A DNA stretch of 64,000 nucleotides from Kalaharituber pfeilii (lineage: Eukaryota > Ascomycota > Pezizomycetes > Pezizales > Pezizaceae), in assembly GCA_015179045.1 (NCBI GenBank), contig WHUZ01000104.1:124001-188000 (forward strand), written 5' to 3'. Position 1 is the stretch's first letter. Each line of letters begins with the position of its first letter. Shown piece after piece: positions 22,539 through 34,530 of the stretch. Below the pieces are notes generated by a model. That model saw only the letters and a program-made list of their open reading frames with translations, ran no database searches and was not told the origin of the DNA. The position numbers and the translations under genes are program-made.

Positions 22539-23153
22539 TCAATTGCATCGGCAGGGTGGTAATCTTACATATTTCCTTCATTCGTAGGTTGACGGCTCAG
22601 TGGCAACGAGGCCTCCTCCTGGCTTGGCCACTACGTGTATGGCATATGGCATTAGATATTGATATTGCAAGTAAAGCGGGAGGTGTCGATCGAGTGAGTG
22701 AGAAATGTCACGTGACTTACAGTGTTTTCTCCTCCAGAGAGCGCGTTTAATAGAAAGGTAATAACCTGGGAAGTATTTTGCTATTACGACCTATTTCTGG
22801 CAATGATGGGGTGCACGCTCATTGCTAGACTCACTGAGACGACGGCTTCAGATGGCGACTGCTCGCCATTATATAAGAGTTCAGGTCCAACTGAAGGTAA
22901 AGGGTTAGCTCACTTGAAGAGAACGTAAAGCAAAATAGGGATAGGGATAGGCATGTAGAAATAGAGTGGGCAGCAACCATGGTGAGTATTTATATAATCT
23001 CCCGCCGGAGCGGGCAGACGAGCAAGCTGATCTGTCAATCGTTTTTCAGCTTCATTATTTCCAATCTGCAAAAACTGGTAGATAATAGCTAGTAGTTAAC
23101 AATTAACAGGATAAACAGTTAGCAAATTCTCCTGCCTAACAAAGTAAGATATG
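22539..23153. other. Stretch with one possible extra exon of the C2H2/vWA gene
   Basis: On the minus strand an acceptor-like 'tctaccag' near 23075 precedes 'FLQIGNNEAEKRLTDQLARL' (about 23074-23015). This resembles the strand of vWA domains that follows the region seen in the upstream gene. A matching donor in the right phase is not certain. The rest shows no gene. Confidence 0.35.
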
Positions 23154-25772
23154 TTACTGACAGGCCGGTCCATTTCCCACTTTCTTCGAAAGCACATCAG
23201 TCACCGAAGACGAAAGGATAGAAGCAGAGGATACACCGTTAGAGGGTTCCGCGGCAAGACTCCCGAAGTTCAGTAAGATAATAAGCATAGGCCTCTCTTG
23301 GGACCTTTCCTGGCTTTGATCTCGTTGATACAAAAGTGGTGACAATATGTTCCGATAGAGAACGTTCTCAGTGGACTTCGGTTTCGTCAAATGAGGCTTA
23401 TAAAGCAAACGCTGTATCTCATCAGCTGTTATATAGGTGTGTTCGTGTTCGTCAGCAGAGTTTATGAAGAAGAGTCTGCGAATGCCTCCTTTTGCCCCAG
23501 CGGTCTTGAAGGAAAATAGTCTGGCGATAATTTGTACAGCGTTTTTGAGAATACTGATGTTTGCCCTATCCTGTTGAGTTGGCATCGAGAGACTGTCGTT
23601 ATCTTGACCCGCTCGAGTTAGCTTGCTAGACCTTTCTCATCCCGATTGAGGGAGAGAGTTGGTGAAATACCAAGCAGTATTACAACGTCATATAGTGCCA
23701 ATATCGAAGCCTGCGCAGCAGCTTCTCGACTCAGATTTAGCTCACTGAATATGTAACTGGCAAGCTCTATCCCACGTTCCACTACTTCGTGAAAACCATT
23801 TGGATAAAACATGTCAATACCACGCTTTCGTGTTTCAAAAGCCTGAAGTTCGTTCATGACCAGCTTGTAAAATACCGCTTCATCATCAAGCGTGTCATTG
23901 TTCTGACCTTGATTAGTTGACCGGTCCTCTTTGCCAAGCGTGCCATTGGTCTGACCTTGACCTGTTGACTGGTCTTCCTCGCACTCGTAGTGCGTAATCC
24001 TGGGGAACGTAAATGACGCAATATCTATCAAATGGTTCGCCAGGTGGGTTTTCAGGATGTGAGGTTCAAGAACGGCAGAGCAAAAAGGACAGACTTGTTT
24101 TGACAGTGCTACAATCTCACATTGACGAGAAAGAAGCATCAATTCGTTATCCCTAGTCTCCGAGATTGGGAATGCATCACTATGCTTCTCCTTCACATGG
24201 TCGTAAAACGATAAGCGGCTGCTACGTCGATTATCACAAGAGCAAATAATGCAAACCCACTCCCGCCTGTGGCATTGGTTCTCGTGGTCCCACCAATCAT
24301 TTTGTCGAGCAAAAATACGCGCTGCCTCGGAACACCGTTCAAAAGTACAAACGTACGGCTGCAAATCACGCAGGATATGTTTCCTGGAGGTAACACAATC
24401 AATATTTATGCCAATGAAGAAACGCAAATAATTTGAATGATCTCGCCATAGCCCGTAGGGCGGCCTGCGAGTACTGATTTTAAGAAAAAAGAAAAAAAGA
24501 AAATCTAAGTGGAGACTGCTTACCTCCAGCGCCGGCTTCTAGAAGGACATATGACATCAAAGCAGTATGGACAATGGAAATATTTAGGCGTGCCTGAGAA
24601 GCCTGCATACTTCTTTGGTGGCGGCGGTAGTTGGTATGCTGGGTGCTGTCCTTGCTGGCTAGCCGTCGAAAAAATTGAAGTAATATCAGATTGTGCATCA
24701 GGTTCTTCCTCGCGTCTGACGTTTAGAAACCTTTGGTTGAAATCTGTACCACGAGTGACTGTTGAAGGGTCGACAGCGGTGGTAGCTGTTGTATCTGACA
24801 TAATCACAGATCGTGCGACAGCAGTTAAAGTTGCCTCTGGGACTTGCGGCACATCATCATGCACTGATCTCGTGTCTAGCCTATCGTCCACAAGTACCGG
24901 AGCATGACTTGGTCCCGCTCCAGTCATTTCTGCCTTTACAGTAGTGATCTGGCTCTCCCTATTCTCACCAACAATTTTTCTATTATGATTTTGTAAGTAT
25001 AAAAACTGCTGGCGGCGCCTCAAATTAGCTTGCACCAGCCTTGATACAAGGAATTCAGGTATTTTGAATTCAGGTGAATGCTCTGCTTTATTTTCAGTCT
25101 CTTCACGGGGAGTAATAGAACAGAACTTATCCCTGATGCGCATGGTCTCGAATACTTTGAAGTGAGAAACGTCAATCTCGGCAAATTTGTGAATCTTGTC
25201 TCGAGATGCGGGGTTCTGTATGAGCATCGAAAGTCTGTATAATGCAGTGACATTGTGTGAAATGTCAGCACAAACGTAATCGAGGTCTGTGAGAGGAACA
25301 CTGCTATCGTCTAGAAGGGGCAACTGGGGAGATGCCGACTCGGTGTCTGAATCTGCGGACACGTCGGGGCTTTCCGCTGCAGGATCACGCTGGATAAGGT
25401 CGTGCGCTGTAAAATTCATATCGTATGCGTATAAGCTTCATAGGTATTCTTGATGATTAAAGTCTCACTGGCAGTCAACTCACCTTCCTGAAACAAGTCT
25501 CGCAGGTCGCATAGTAATGCATAAACTATGGAGCGAATATGGGATGCTTCTCGAAGGCGGTAGTGGAGTGAAGCTCTGAAATGCTTTGAGCGATGCGCTC
25601 CAACATGTTCAGCCCAAACTCGAAATCTTCCGATTTCGTCCATCAGTAATGCCTTAGTCTGAGGATTGAAATTATACGACTGGACTTCTGAACCGGAAGG
25701 CACAGTGAATATCTGACGGGAGTGGCGCAATATCTCGTCGTAAAGCAATTTGAAGTCGATATTGTCGGCCAT
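23154..25772 (-). CDS. C2H2 zinc-finger protein with vWA-like domain, 4 exons
   Basis: Exons (minus) 25772-25484, 25406-24524, 24383-23671 and 23602-23154 keep one frame and give 681 residues. Introns are 77, 140 and 68 nt; the last has a GCTAAC branch site. The N-terminus ('IGRFRVWAEHVGAH', 'SLHYRLREASHI') is the fungal type found in acuF-like C2H2 proteins. Zinc fingers follow: CPYC...RKHILRDLQPYVC, which intron 2 splits, then CIICSCDN...H and CPFC...HLANH. The C-terminus reads as a vWA fold: 'YDVVILLDNDSLSM' with Asn where the MIDAS motif DxSxS has its first Asp, then 'GGIRRLFFIN' and 'ERPMLIILLNFG'. Metal binding by the vWA part is therefore doubtful. A further exon may exist near 23070. 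Substrates and partners are unknown. It is divergent from the DUF7580-type gene. Confidence 0.75.
24440..24510 (+). mobile_element. Retroelement tail (type C) inside intron 2 of the C2H2/vWA gene
   Basis: 'ctcgccatagcccgtagggc' and 'ggcctgcgagtactgatttt' followed by an A-rich run. The outer stem CTCGC/GCGAG and inner stem GCCC-GTA-GGGC are both perfect. It lies antisense within the 140-nt intron (24384-24523), leaving donor and acceptor intact and roughly doubling the intron. No clear target duplication was seen. Confidence 0.7.
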
Positions 25773-26146
25773 ATTTTGCTTTCAATGCACAGGCTAGATA
25801 CTCTAAGATTTCTGAGCAGGAATCGTCGCTGGGGTGGGAAGGTCTTGCACATGCGAAAATTGTGGACTCAGAAGACCCCAGCTGTGGCTGCAGCGGTACC
25901 AATTGCATGTCTCAACACACCCAGTGATTGGTTATTGGAAAACAAGGCTACCCCGCACCCACCTTGAGCGCTTAGCAACAAACAGCTAGGCCAGGTACAG
26001 GATCAGAGATTATTAGCGGAATTCAAAAAACACAAACGTACTCACAAACCTCAGTTGAATTAAGAACAGAGTCTTCGGAAGGGTGACACTATTCACCGTT
26101 GAGGTCAGCAAACATCCAAGAGCAAGCCAAATAATCACCTTATACA
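25773..26146. promoter_or_regulatory. Divergent intergenic region, C2H2/vWA gene and DUF7580-type gene
   Basis: The two ATGs (25772 on minus, 26147 on plus) face away from each other across 374 bp, so both promoters must lie here or overlap the first exons. No TATA box or known operator is obvious. Co-regulation is possible but not shown by the sequence. Confidence 0.5.
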
Positions 26147-28565
26147 ATGGTTACCGGTGTTGAATGCGCTGGTTTGATAATAGGGATCTTTCCCCTCATC
26201 GTGGAAGGCTTGAAAGCATACTCCGATGGGCTAAAGAGAATCAAAAGAGCCAGGCAATATGCCTCCATTTTAGGGAAATATAATACGGATCTCAGCATAG
26301 AGGCTGCCCAGTTCCAAAATACATTCACGCGAATTATTCTCTTGGCTCATTCTCCTGAACTCCATCGGCTCTTTACAAAAATGAATTACAAAAACTTTAC
26401 GAGACTAGAACGAGTCGACGCTGGACCGGAGTTGAGAAAATTACTATGGCTTTCGCTGCCTAACTGTAGCAATAACGCTAGAGTCATGGTAGAAGAGGTT
26501 ATCAACAAATTGTACCAGGACCTGGAGCAGGTTAGGGAAGCCTTTTTAATTGAACAAGACTCAGTGTCAACGGTATGTCGACTTGCTCCTTTTTCCCTTT
26601 ACGTTTTTTCTTTCAGACTACTTCTTTCGCTCGTCCTGTTTGTTTGTAGATAGTCACTCACTTGGTCCAACCATGTAAATTTCTCCGAATTATAGCCGGA
26701 CGAAATTTTGCTTAAAAAAATAGTTAGGAGGCTCAAAATCGAACTCAATTCTGAAACTCGGGATGAACAACTATTGCATATACGACGTCGAAATCAGGAT
26801 CTCCAGGCATTTGTCGATGCAGAGTCCATGATGCAGGTTGTGAATACCACTCGTGCTCAAAGCGGGAATAAAATGCGAACCACGGTTGAGACTGCTCGTG
26901 CTAAAATTTCCAATGTCATACGAAACCAAGCAAACCTTTTGCATAATGTTTTGGAGGAAAAACTGGGTTTTTGTGAGGTTAGTAGGCATGGAATTGTGCT
27001 GGCATGTTGCGGCTAATGCCCCACATGTATTTTTAGCTACCCCATGCGGCTTCCTTGGAACTCGAGACACGTCCAACGCAAGCCCTTCTGGACTGTTACA
27101 ATTCAACTGAAACGTTAAACAAGTTGCGATTTAAAGTCGGTTTTTTCTTTTGAATATCCTTTAGTCCGGCAGGCGGAGCTTGATATGCATCCCTTCTGGG
27201 ATTTAGATTTGCAAACCATCGTCAAGATTCCACAGGTCCAGCGCATTGAACAGAGAGGTAAACCATACACCGAGAATTTTATTCTTAGAACTAAGGACTT
27301 ACTGATACGCGAGAAGCAGGTCATTGTGATAATTTGAGTCTCGAACACTGTCAGGTTACCAAGCACTGGTCATGGCATGTAATCTCATCGATGATTAATT
27401 TCGTACATCTTCCGAGTGACCTTGTGACTAATATTTCCCATTTAGCGGAGACATACAAACAGCTGGAGGCGGCTATGATCAACAATCTCAGGAAAAACTC
27501 TGCTCGGAGACGCTAGCTCCCTCCAGCCCGCCTTCGACAATGGGAACCCTTATATTGCATAAGACAAAAAAAATGTTTCGCAACATGATCCCGACACGTT
27601 TTCCATCAAAGTTTAGGAGATCAGTGACAGCCGCAACCAGACAACCTTCAAGCTCTAGCCTCACTGTAGGAGCTATCTACGTGCCAGCGGAGCAAATATC
27701 ATTGCCAACTATTGTAATAAATCAGACGGATAATATAGCTTCTTCCTCCAATGATCGAAGTACTGTCTCAACAGAGAGGATTTGCGTTACATGCACCTTT
27801 TCCAACAATGAAGTTCTCGCCTGCCTCTGTTCTGCTGTCCATACTGCAAGCGTTGAGCAACAGCACCAACGCTGTATTGGTGTTTTATCCAATACCTCGA
27901 ATGATAAGGTTCGAGTTTGCCCACGGAGCGGCCAAGATCTCAAGCTACAATCGAAAATCCTTGTTTCACTCAGAACGCTGTTGACGGGAAAAGTACAAAT
28001 AAAAATCAAGGAACTGTCGGGTCGTTCTAAGCTAAAACTGGCAGTACTGTTGGCGTCATCCGTCATGCAGCTTCATGAAACTAACTGGCTCAATGATCTT
28101 TGGAGTAGTCATGATATCTACTTTCAACAGGACGCCAGCGGAGAAGTTGATCTACACAGAGGTTTTGTACAGCGGGTGTTCCATGCCAGAACGGACGAAT
28201 GCGTATTCAGTAATGCCGATAAAGACGACTGGATGAATCTTGAGATAGGATGCAATAAGATGTTGTTCTCCCTTGGTATCGTTTTGCTCGAGATTTTCTA
28301 CTGGAAGCCCTTCCCTGCAATTCAAGATCAAAAGCCCGCAGCGGAGATGATAGTGAGCCTCTTCCCTAAAATCTTTAATAATATTGGTTTTCCTTATGGA
28401 CTCGCTGTAAAGTTCTGTCTACATGGGTTGAATACCGTGGAAAGCGACCTCACGCGTGAGAGTTTCAAGACTGCGGTACACGAGAACATTGTCATCCCAC
28501 TGGAGGAGCAATTGAAAATCTTCTGTGGGGTCTCAAATTTGGAAGAGGTGTTCAATGAAAACTGA
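26147..28565 (+). CDS. DUF7580-type fungal protein, multi-exon
   Basis: Exon 1 is 26147-26572 (142 residues) and exon 2 is 26696-26977, joined in phase by a GTATGT...TAG intron. Exon 3 starts at 27037. The 27140-27520 part needs further short introns that I could not place with confidence. The last exon is open from about 27540 to 28565. The N-terminus 'GLIIGIFPLIVEGLKAYSDG' and the C-terminal block 'KLAVLLASSVMQLHETNWL', 'DIYFQQD', 'LFSLGIVLLEIFYWKPF' match the architecture of the fungal family now called DUF7580, which has a degenerate kinase-like C-terminal pattern. The hydrophobic N-terminal helix recalls cell-death-type N-termini of fungal STAND partners, but a role in non-self response is only inference. 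Function is unknown. Confidence 0.68.
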
Positions 28566-30969
28566 GTTTTTGTGTATGATTTTTTGGCATTGTTATAAAC
28601 TCGATTTTTTGGCATTGTTATTTTGCAAGCCAATTCTGGCAGTAGATCTTCGTCGATCGTTTAATGATTTCTACTCTGTCGTGGGCGCAAATTTGGGGGA
28701 TTGAGAAATTCGTCCACAATTTTTCATAAAGTCAGGGGAAGTAATTCAAAAGATACCCGGAGCAGCGGAGGAATTCGGATATCTTTACCTGTATAGTTAT
28801 TACCCAGAAAATTGGTAGGGAGAGAGAGGGATACCCAATGCGCCTTTCATAAGTTTTCTGACAATTTTCTTCAAAGAAAGCCTATATAGTAACGAGCACA
28901 GAGTCACGTATCTCAGAAGCTGATGCCAACATATCCAAGCGGGTCTCGTTGGCAGATTGCCCAAATACTATAACTTACTCCGAGTACATACATGCCATAG
29001 CAGAGTTTTCTAGAAAGCGCGAAGCAGCTTTCGTGGCAATGGTAAAGGGTAGAATCGGAATAATGGGGTTGTTATGCTCTACACTTTTAATGCTGACACG
29101 TTTCAATAGATGTAAGTAGGCGCTGTATATAAGTAACAATTTCCTCATCAGTTATATTGCAATCGCTTGATATCAATATCCTAATTACAAAGACCTTTGA
29201 GCATTTACTTCTTTGCTTGAGTTCAGCCTTCCCTATATTTAGTTATTTTTTAAAGCAACTGTCCACCTACTTCGGCTATGTGGAATATTAGCCTACTATT
29301 TTATCGCAACCGAAAAATTTTCCGACTTGGATTGGTCCATTGAAGATGATGCAGCCTTGCTGCACAAACGCTGCTGCACTCATACTGAGGTCGTAATTCT
29401 CAGTAGCAAAATTGCCTGAAATGTGATTCACCACCGAGGGGTATACTGTTCCCCATACTGCTGAGCCACACCGTTGCCATGACAACAGTGGCTTTCTTGT
29501 ACATGTAACTCGGAGACCTTTGAAAAAAATCCCCATACGGAAATCCCCATACGGGAAAACTGCACATCTTTGAGTAATGCCCGCAACTATTTAACCAAAT
29601 CGGATTGCCTTCAATCTTTGTATAGAATTAACACCTATCATGAAAAACTGCCTTACAAATTTTCCATCTTGATTCATTTTGACAGACGCTGAAGCACCAT
29701 TTTCCAAGTAACCTTTATTCATACAATCGCTATGCCTTCAAGACATCGATCCAAGAGCAACTCCTTCAGCATCCAACAACTCTATAATATGTACATCAAG
29801 CTCAGAAAGACTAGAAGAAGGGTGTTACGGGTTGCAACCGACCGTTTGCAAACCGTTGCACCAAAAGGTAGAACTACCGGTACCACCCGGTAGTGCGGTC
29901 GGCATATATAGGAGTATCCGTACGGGCCGGTCAGCGACTCGCTTACGTTTGCGCACGTGGTCAGGGATCTTGGCTCCTTTAGACGTCCACACGTACTAGT
30001 AATCAGCTTCCCTCTGCCACCATGGCACGTCAAGCCGTGACAAAGGGACTCTGCAAGCTGAATCTGCTTCAGCAAATCGGAATCATTTTCTCCTCCAATT
30101 TCTCGTAGGATAAGCCTCTGCGACTTTAGAAAGTACTTGGAAGAGAGTCCTACTGGCTGCAACTGCTGCCTGTGCAGCTGCGAAATGCTGCAGGTGCATG
30201 TGCATGGTTAATTGCAGGTGGTTTTGTTGCGGTAATTGGTACGGGGATATGAACGGGGATATGAACGGGAGTGCATGCCAAACCCCCTCATTTTGCAATA
30301 CAATATGGGGAAAGTTCCGGCCTCTTATTAGTGTTGGCACTCCTCGCGCTACCTAACCATGCCAAGCCGTAGTAGTGTCGTGCCCAGACGCTGGTACCTC
30401 ACAAGTAAAACTTCAAACCGCATTTAAACCAGGCTATCACAATTACTAAAAGGGGGCATTAAGGTGAGAATTAAACCTTTTTCCTCTTCACAGACATCAG
30501 TTATGCTGGTCGGACAGAGGCACGCAGGCATTTTGTATTTTATTTAAAAGCTAATCGAACGAGAGAATAGGTATAAGGCGGGTTAGACAAAATATTCAAT
30601 AATCCCCACCGGCCCCAGTTGGCTCTGGCTGCTCCAATAAGACAGGTTATCCAATCCAATTTGAGAGATTTCGATGGTCACGTGTTGGAATCAACGAAGT
30701 TAAAGCGGTAACTATTGATACGATACAACATATAACCTTTGAAGGGGTGAATGCCATAAAGGAGAAAGTTTACGAGCAAATATCTAGAATATTCTTAAAT
30801 CAAAGGGTATCCAGAACAGGAGAATCTGAAGCAAATGTTTGCAATTCAGGATATAGTATCTAGTTGACTTTTATGCGGAGAGAACACCGAACATATACAA
30901 GAGAGAAGTGAGATTATATCTAGAGACCATAAGATTGTGGTATTGCATTTTCATTACAATGACCGGAGA
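28566..30969. other. AT-rich stretch without recognised genes
   Basis: Short frames at 29288-29536 and 29782-30340 (minus) have no family features. A short direct repeat ('ggggatatgaacg' twice, 30240-30270) and a compact inverted pattern around 'accggtaccacccggt' (29876-29892) are visible. Nothing here supports a gene. Confidence 0.45.
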
Positions 30970-31825
30970 AAACTTTGTCTAGTAAAGACAGCAGCTATCG
31001 GACAGACGATGTTGTAGGATAGACAGATAGTATCCGCTACTGCCTTTCGATGGACGGGAGTGGTCATAACTGGCGGAATGAACGTACGAGTGTGGGTGTG
31101 AAAGTGCGGGTTGTGAGAAGAAGAGACGAGCAGAGGTTGTTGATTGTATGAACTTACAGTACAGAAAGTCTATATGTATGATATCGATGAAACTCCTCAC
31201 GTGCTTTCCTTATCTCCACGTGCCTTCCGTGCCAAGCTTGTCCTTCGCTGTACTTACTTGTTCCGTCACCTTCCCCACACCTGATCCCCCTGCCATAGAG
31301 CGGACCCATCGCGACCTTGACCTTTCCTTTCCTCTCAACCTCAGCACGGCAAACCGCAGCGAAGCCTCAGACATCATAGCGACACAGCAGAAAAAAACGA
31401 AAAAGAGCAAGCGAAATCAACAAAATCAGCAGAGCCATTACTTAGGATTTTCTGGCGTGCTCCCCAACGCTGTTTTTAGTATAGTATTTTAGAAAGAGCA
31501 AAAAGACCTCGTTGCTACCCCACTCGATGACGTCAAACTGACCGGGTAAGATGACCCTCCCACAGTGACTTCCGAAAACACAAGATACTGACAAAAAACC
31601 ACAGGAGATTAACGAGAAGTGCGAAATGGGCCAAATCTGCTGATTTCCACATCATTTTCCTACCCTCCTTGAAAAAAGGTAGTCCCATCGCGACAAAGAA
31701 AAGAAGCAAATTATCAAGCAAGCGAGGCAAACGAAATCGAGCGAACAAGCAAACAATTCAATAGCAAAGAGATCTATACCTTCCGAACAACTGCCTCAAC
31801 GTCTCCACATCTCAACATCTCAACA
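30970..31825 (-). repeat. Probable LTR or 3' flank of the gypsy element
   Basis: On the minus strand a G-rich polypurine tract (near 31835-31845) is followed by TGTTG at 31825. The next 190 bp match the plus-strand copy from TGTTG at 4690, sharing blocks such as 'gtagatctctttg'-like and 'tgcctcgctt'. The position after a polypurine tract fits an LTR start. The far end is not defined and 30970 is a guess. Confidence 0.4.
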
Positions 31826-31996
31826 TCCGACCCCCCCTCCCATGCTGCTCAGACCCCCTCTGCATCCGACGCCTCAGAGTCATCATTTTTGACCTTATTC
31901 ACCCCCCTACGTGGAAAGAACTTCTTGATTCGGTCCCCGGAGATCACGGAATCCATGGGTGTGCCACCCAATTCTGCGAGAAGGTAGTTTCCCCTG

Positions 31997-32920
31997 TCAC
32001 TTCATTGATCTGATGATGTAGGGCCGCATCCACCGATTGTCAAGCTTTCTAGACCATTGCTTGTCAAGCTGGCTGTTGTACACGAGAACCAGGTCCCCGA
32101 TTTGCAGCTTCTGCGTCTTCTCCTTGCGTTTGGCGTCGACAAACCACTTATTTTCCATCCAGCTTTTCCTCAAATTCTCCGCAGCCGCTTTCAAGTCCTC
32201 CTCTCGCCTTTTGAGCTGGCGTGCTCTTACAGCCAAATGTTCATCTCTTGATCTCACCTGCTGCCAGAAAACCATGGTCCATGACGATGCGGTTAACTCT
32301 ATAGGCAGAACACAAACCTGGCCAAACACGAGCTTATAGGCTGGGCATCCGGTTGATGCGTGAGTGGTAATGCGGTCTGCCCACAAAACTGCAGGTAAGT
32401 GGTGTACCCATTTCCTTCCGAGCTTTGCCAGTGCATCGACTATTTGATGTGCACGTTCGACAAGCCCATTCAACTGCGGGTGGCACGTTGTGATTCTAAC
32501 CTTCTAGATCTGGTACCTTGCCATCAATTCCTGAATGAGGGCTTGATTCTCTGGGCCATTGTCAAACACTATCCTACCAGGTATGCCAAATCGCAAAATC
32601 CACTCATATATGAAGGTTGCACTTGTCCTGGAGTTCACCTTCCTTAACGCCTTCACCTCCGCAGCCGGAAAAATCATCCCCCATCGCGACGGAATACTTG
32701 AACCCTTCGTCCATTGGCATGTGCACCATGTCAATCCCAATCTTCCGCCATACTGCGCTGTATAGCGTGGAGTGCAGTTCCTCTGTAACTCTACCTGGCG
32801 CTCGTTTTTGGTACACCTCGCAGGTCTTTACATACTGCTCAACATCCCTATAAAGACCTTTCCATCAATACCTTAAGGCGACTTTTTCATAGGTTCCTTT
32901 AACCCCACGGTGCCCGCTTT
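31997..32920 (-). pseudogene. Gypsy integrase remnant
   Basis: Pieces read 'DESGHRGVKGTYEKVAL' (zinc region), 'KTCEVYQKRAPG' (a Cys of the HHCC motif appears lost), 'IGIDMVHMP' and 'GIPGRIVFDNGPEN' (core), and 'MNGLVERAHQIVDALAKLG' leading to a C-terminal basic domain ending near 31997. At least two frame changes separate them. Family members insert element cDNA; this copy cannot. Confidence 0.75.
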
Positions 32921-33099
32921 CATCACGAAGCTGCCGGATAAATCTCAAGCGTCTCCATTTGAACCCAAACGATCCGTTTCGGCGGCATATTAATATGCGA
33001 GCGGCGGAACAGCTTACCTTCAGCGACTAGAAAATTGAGTATGAATTTCCGGAATGACCGGATCTGCTTGTCAGTCATCTCAAGAGGCCTTTCTACAGT

Positions 33100-33800
33100 G
33101 ATCAGTTAATGTGCGATTTTGTGGAGTTCTTTAGGCATGCTGTCGTCGTCGGTTTCCACGCTTAAGGCCTTCCGGATTGCTTTCCGAACCTGAATCGTCT
33201 CCCGTCGCCTAGATAATGCATCTGGACCCGAGTGCCTCTTACCCTTAACCTGCTTGATGTTACAAGCGAACAGTTTTATCCATGCCAGCTACCTATTGAC
33301 TACCGATCCACGTAAGTCTGATGCGGGTTGATTAAGCTGATGAACAGCGTTTTTGCGTCAGTCTTGACAAGAAGCCTGATGCCATACAGATAAAACTAAA
33401 GCTTTTTCAGCGCCGTAGGAGGCCTCTACACCCGAGTTTTCCGAAGTCATAACGCCGCTCAGCAGGAGTCCAAAGTCTACTTTCGTACCGAGCCGGATGC
33501 TGCTTTCCTTTATCCTTACCTTCCGGTACCTCTTGCTGAAGGATTGTGCCCCAGCTCTGAAGAGAAGAGTCAACGGATAATCTGATTTATCCAGAGCTGT
33601 CATAATCGATAGGTTTTAAGGCAGGTGCAGAGGTGAGTGCGTTCTTTGTATCCATAGCCCTCTGTTGCTCATCCTCCCAATTGCAGTGCAGGGTTTTCCT
33701 GAATGTGTGGAATATCGGCTCAGCTACAGCAGCGAAATCCTTGACCTAAATTGGATAATGCACGCATAATCCGATAAACCCTTCGCATTCGTGACATTTT
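33100..33800 (-). pseudogene. Gypsy RNase H region remnant
   Basis: Minus-strand pieces show 'FIGLCVHYP', 'VAEPIFHTF', a short frame at 33603-33358 ('TLLFRAGAQSFSKRYRKV') and the spacer leading to 'ILNFLVAEGKLFRRSHINM'. It is collinear with 2480-4500 on the plus strand. The usual catalytic residues cannot be followed because of stops. Confidence 0.55.
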
Positions 33801-34013
33801 GACATACTGGCCAATTCAAGGTTTTCTTCACCTTCATTTCCTCAGAGGTCTGCCCATGCATGCCTGTCATATGTACGACAAGTGTGACACTTGACTGAAG
33901 AAACTTGTTCTTTTTTCCCCGAAATCGTTCCACCTGCACGCTCAATATCCGAAGGAATGAGGTCTAGCGAGATGATTACTTCGGTACATATTTTCGTACC
34001 CCTCGTGCTTGGC

Positions 34014-34490
34014 TTACCCTCCGGATCCAAAAACCAGCTTTGAGTGATCAGCCTCCTTTGTGCGAACAAGTCTTTCCCATGGTCTTCCCAGAATAACAGC
34101 CTGTAACGGCCCTTCTACAACAAAGAATTGGCAATTGGATGTGATTCCTCCCACGGTCACTGGGACATCATGACAGATGCCATATACCTTTGACCTCTGG
34201 GAATTTGCCGAACCGACCATCCATTCCACATCCAAATGTATCGGGAGATCGAGTTCCTCAAACACTGCCTTTGATAACAAGCACAGCTCCGCGCCTGAAT
34301 CTATCAACATCTCATATGCCTGCTTTTCTATTTTCCCCTTGCATTTTGGCGAAGCAATAGCATACAGCTTCCGAAACGCTTATCTCCACTGGGTGGTGTT
34401 AATTTCGGCTTCTATCCCCTTTCCCTGTTGCAAGCCTGAACCATTGCTGAGTCAAATCTGGTGATATCGGTAGCACTTCCCTTACTTGCA
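34014..34490 (-). pseudogene. Gypsy aspartic protease remnant
   Basis: The frame 34310-34014 begins 'MLIDSGAELCLLS', the retropepsin active-site pattern D-S-G, and continues 'ILGRPWERL', the typical conserved C-terminal Ile-Leu-Gly-Arg. Upstream, 34490-34320 reads 'REVLPISPDLTQQWFRL' in another frame. It would process the gag-pol polyprotein. Confidence 0.7.
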
Positions 34491-34493
34491 TTC

Positions 34494-34497
<4 letters not shown>

Positions 34498-34530
<33 letters not shown>

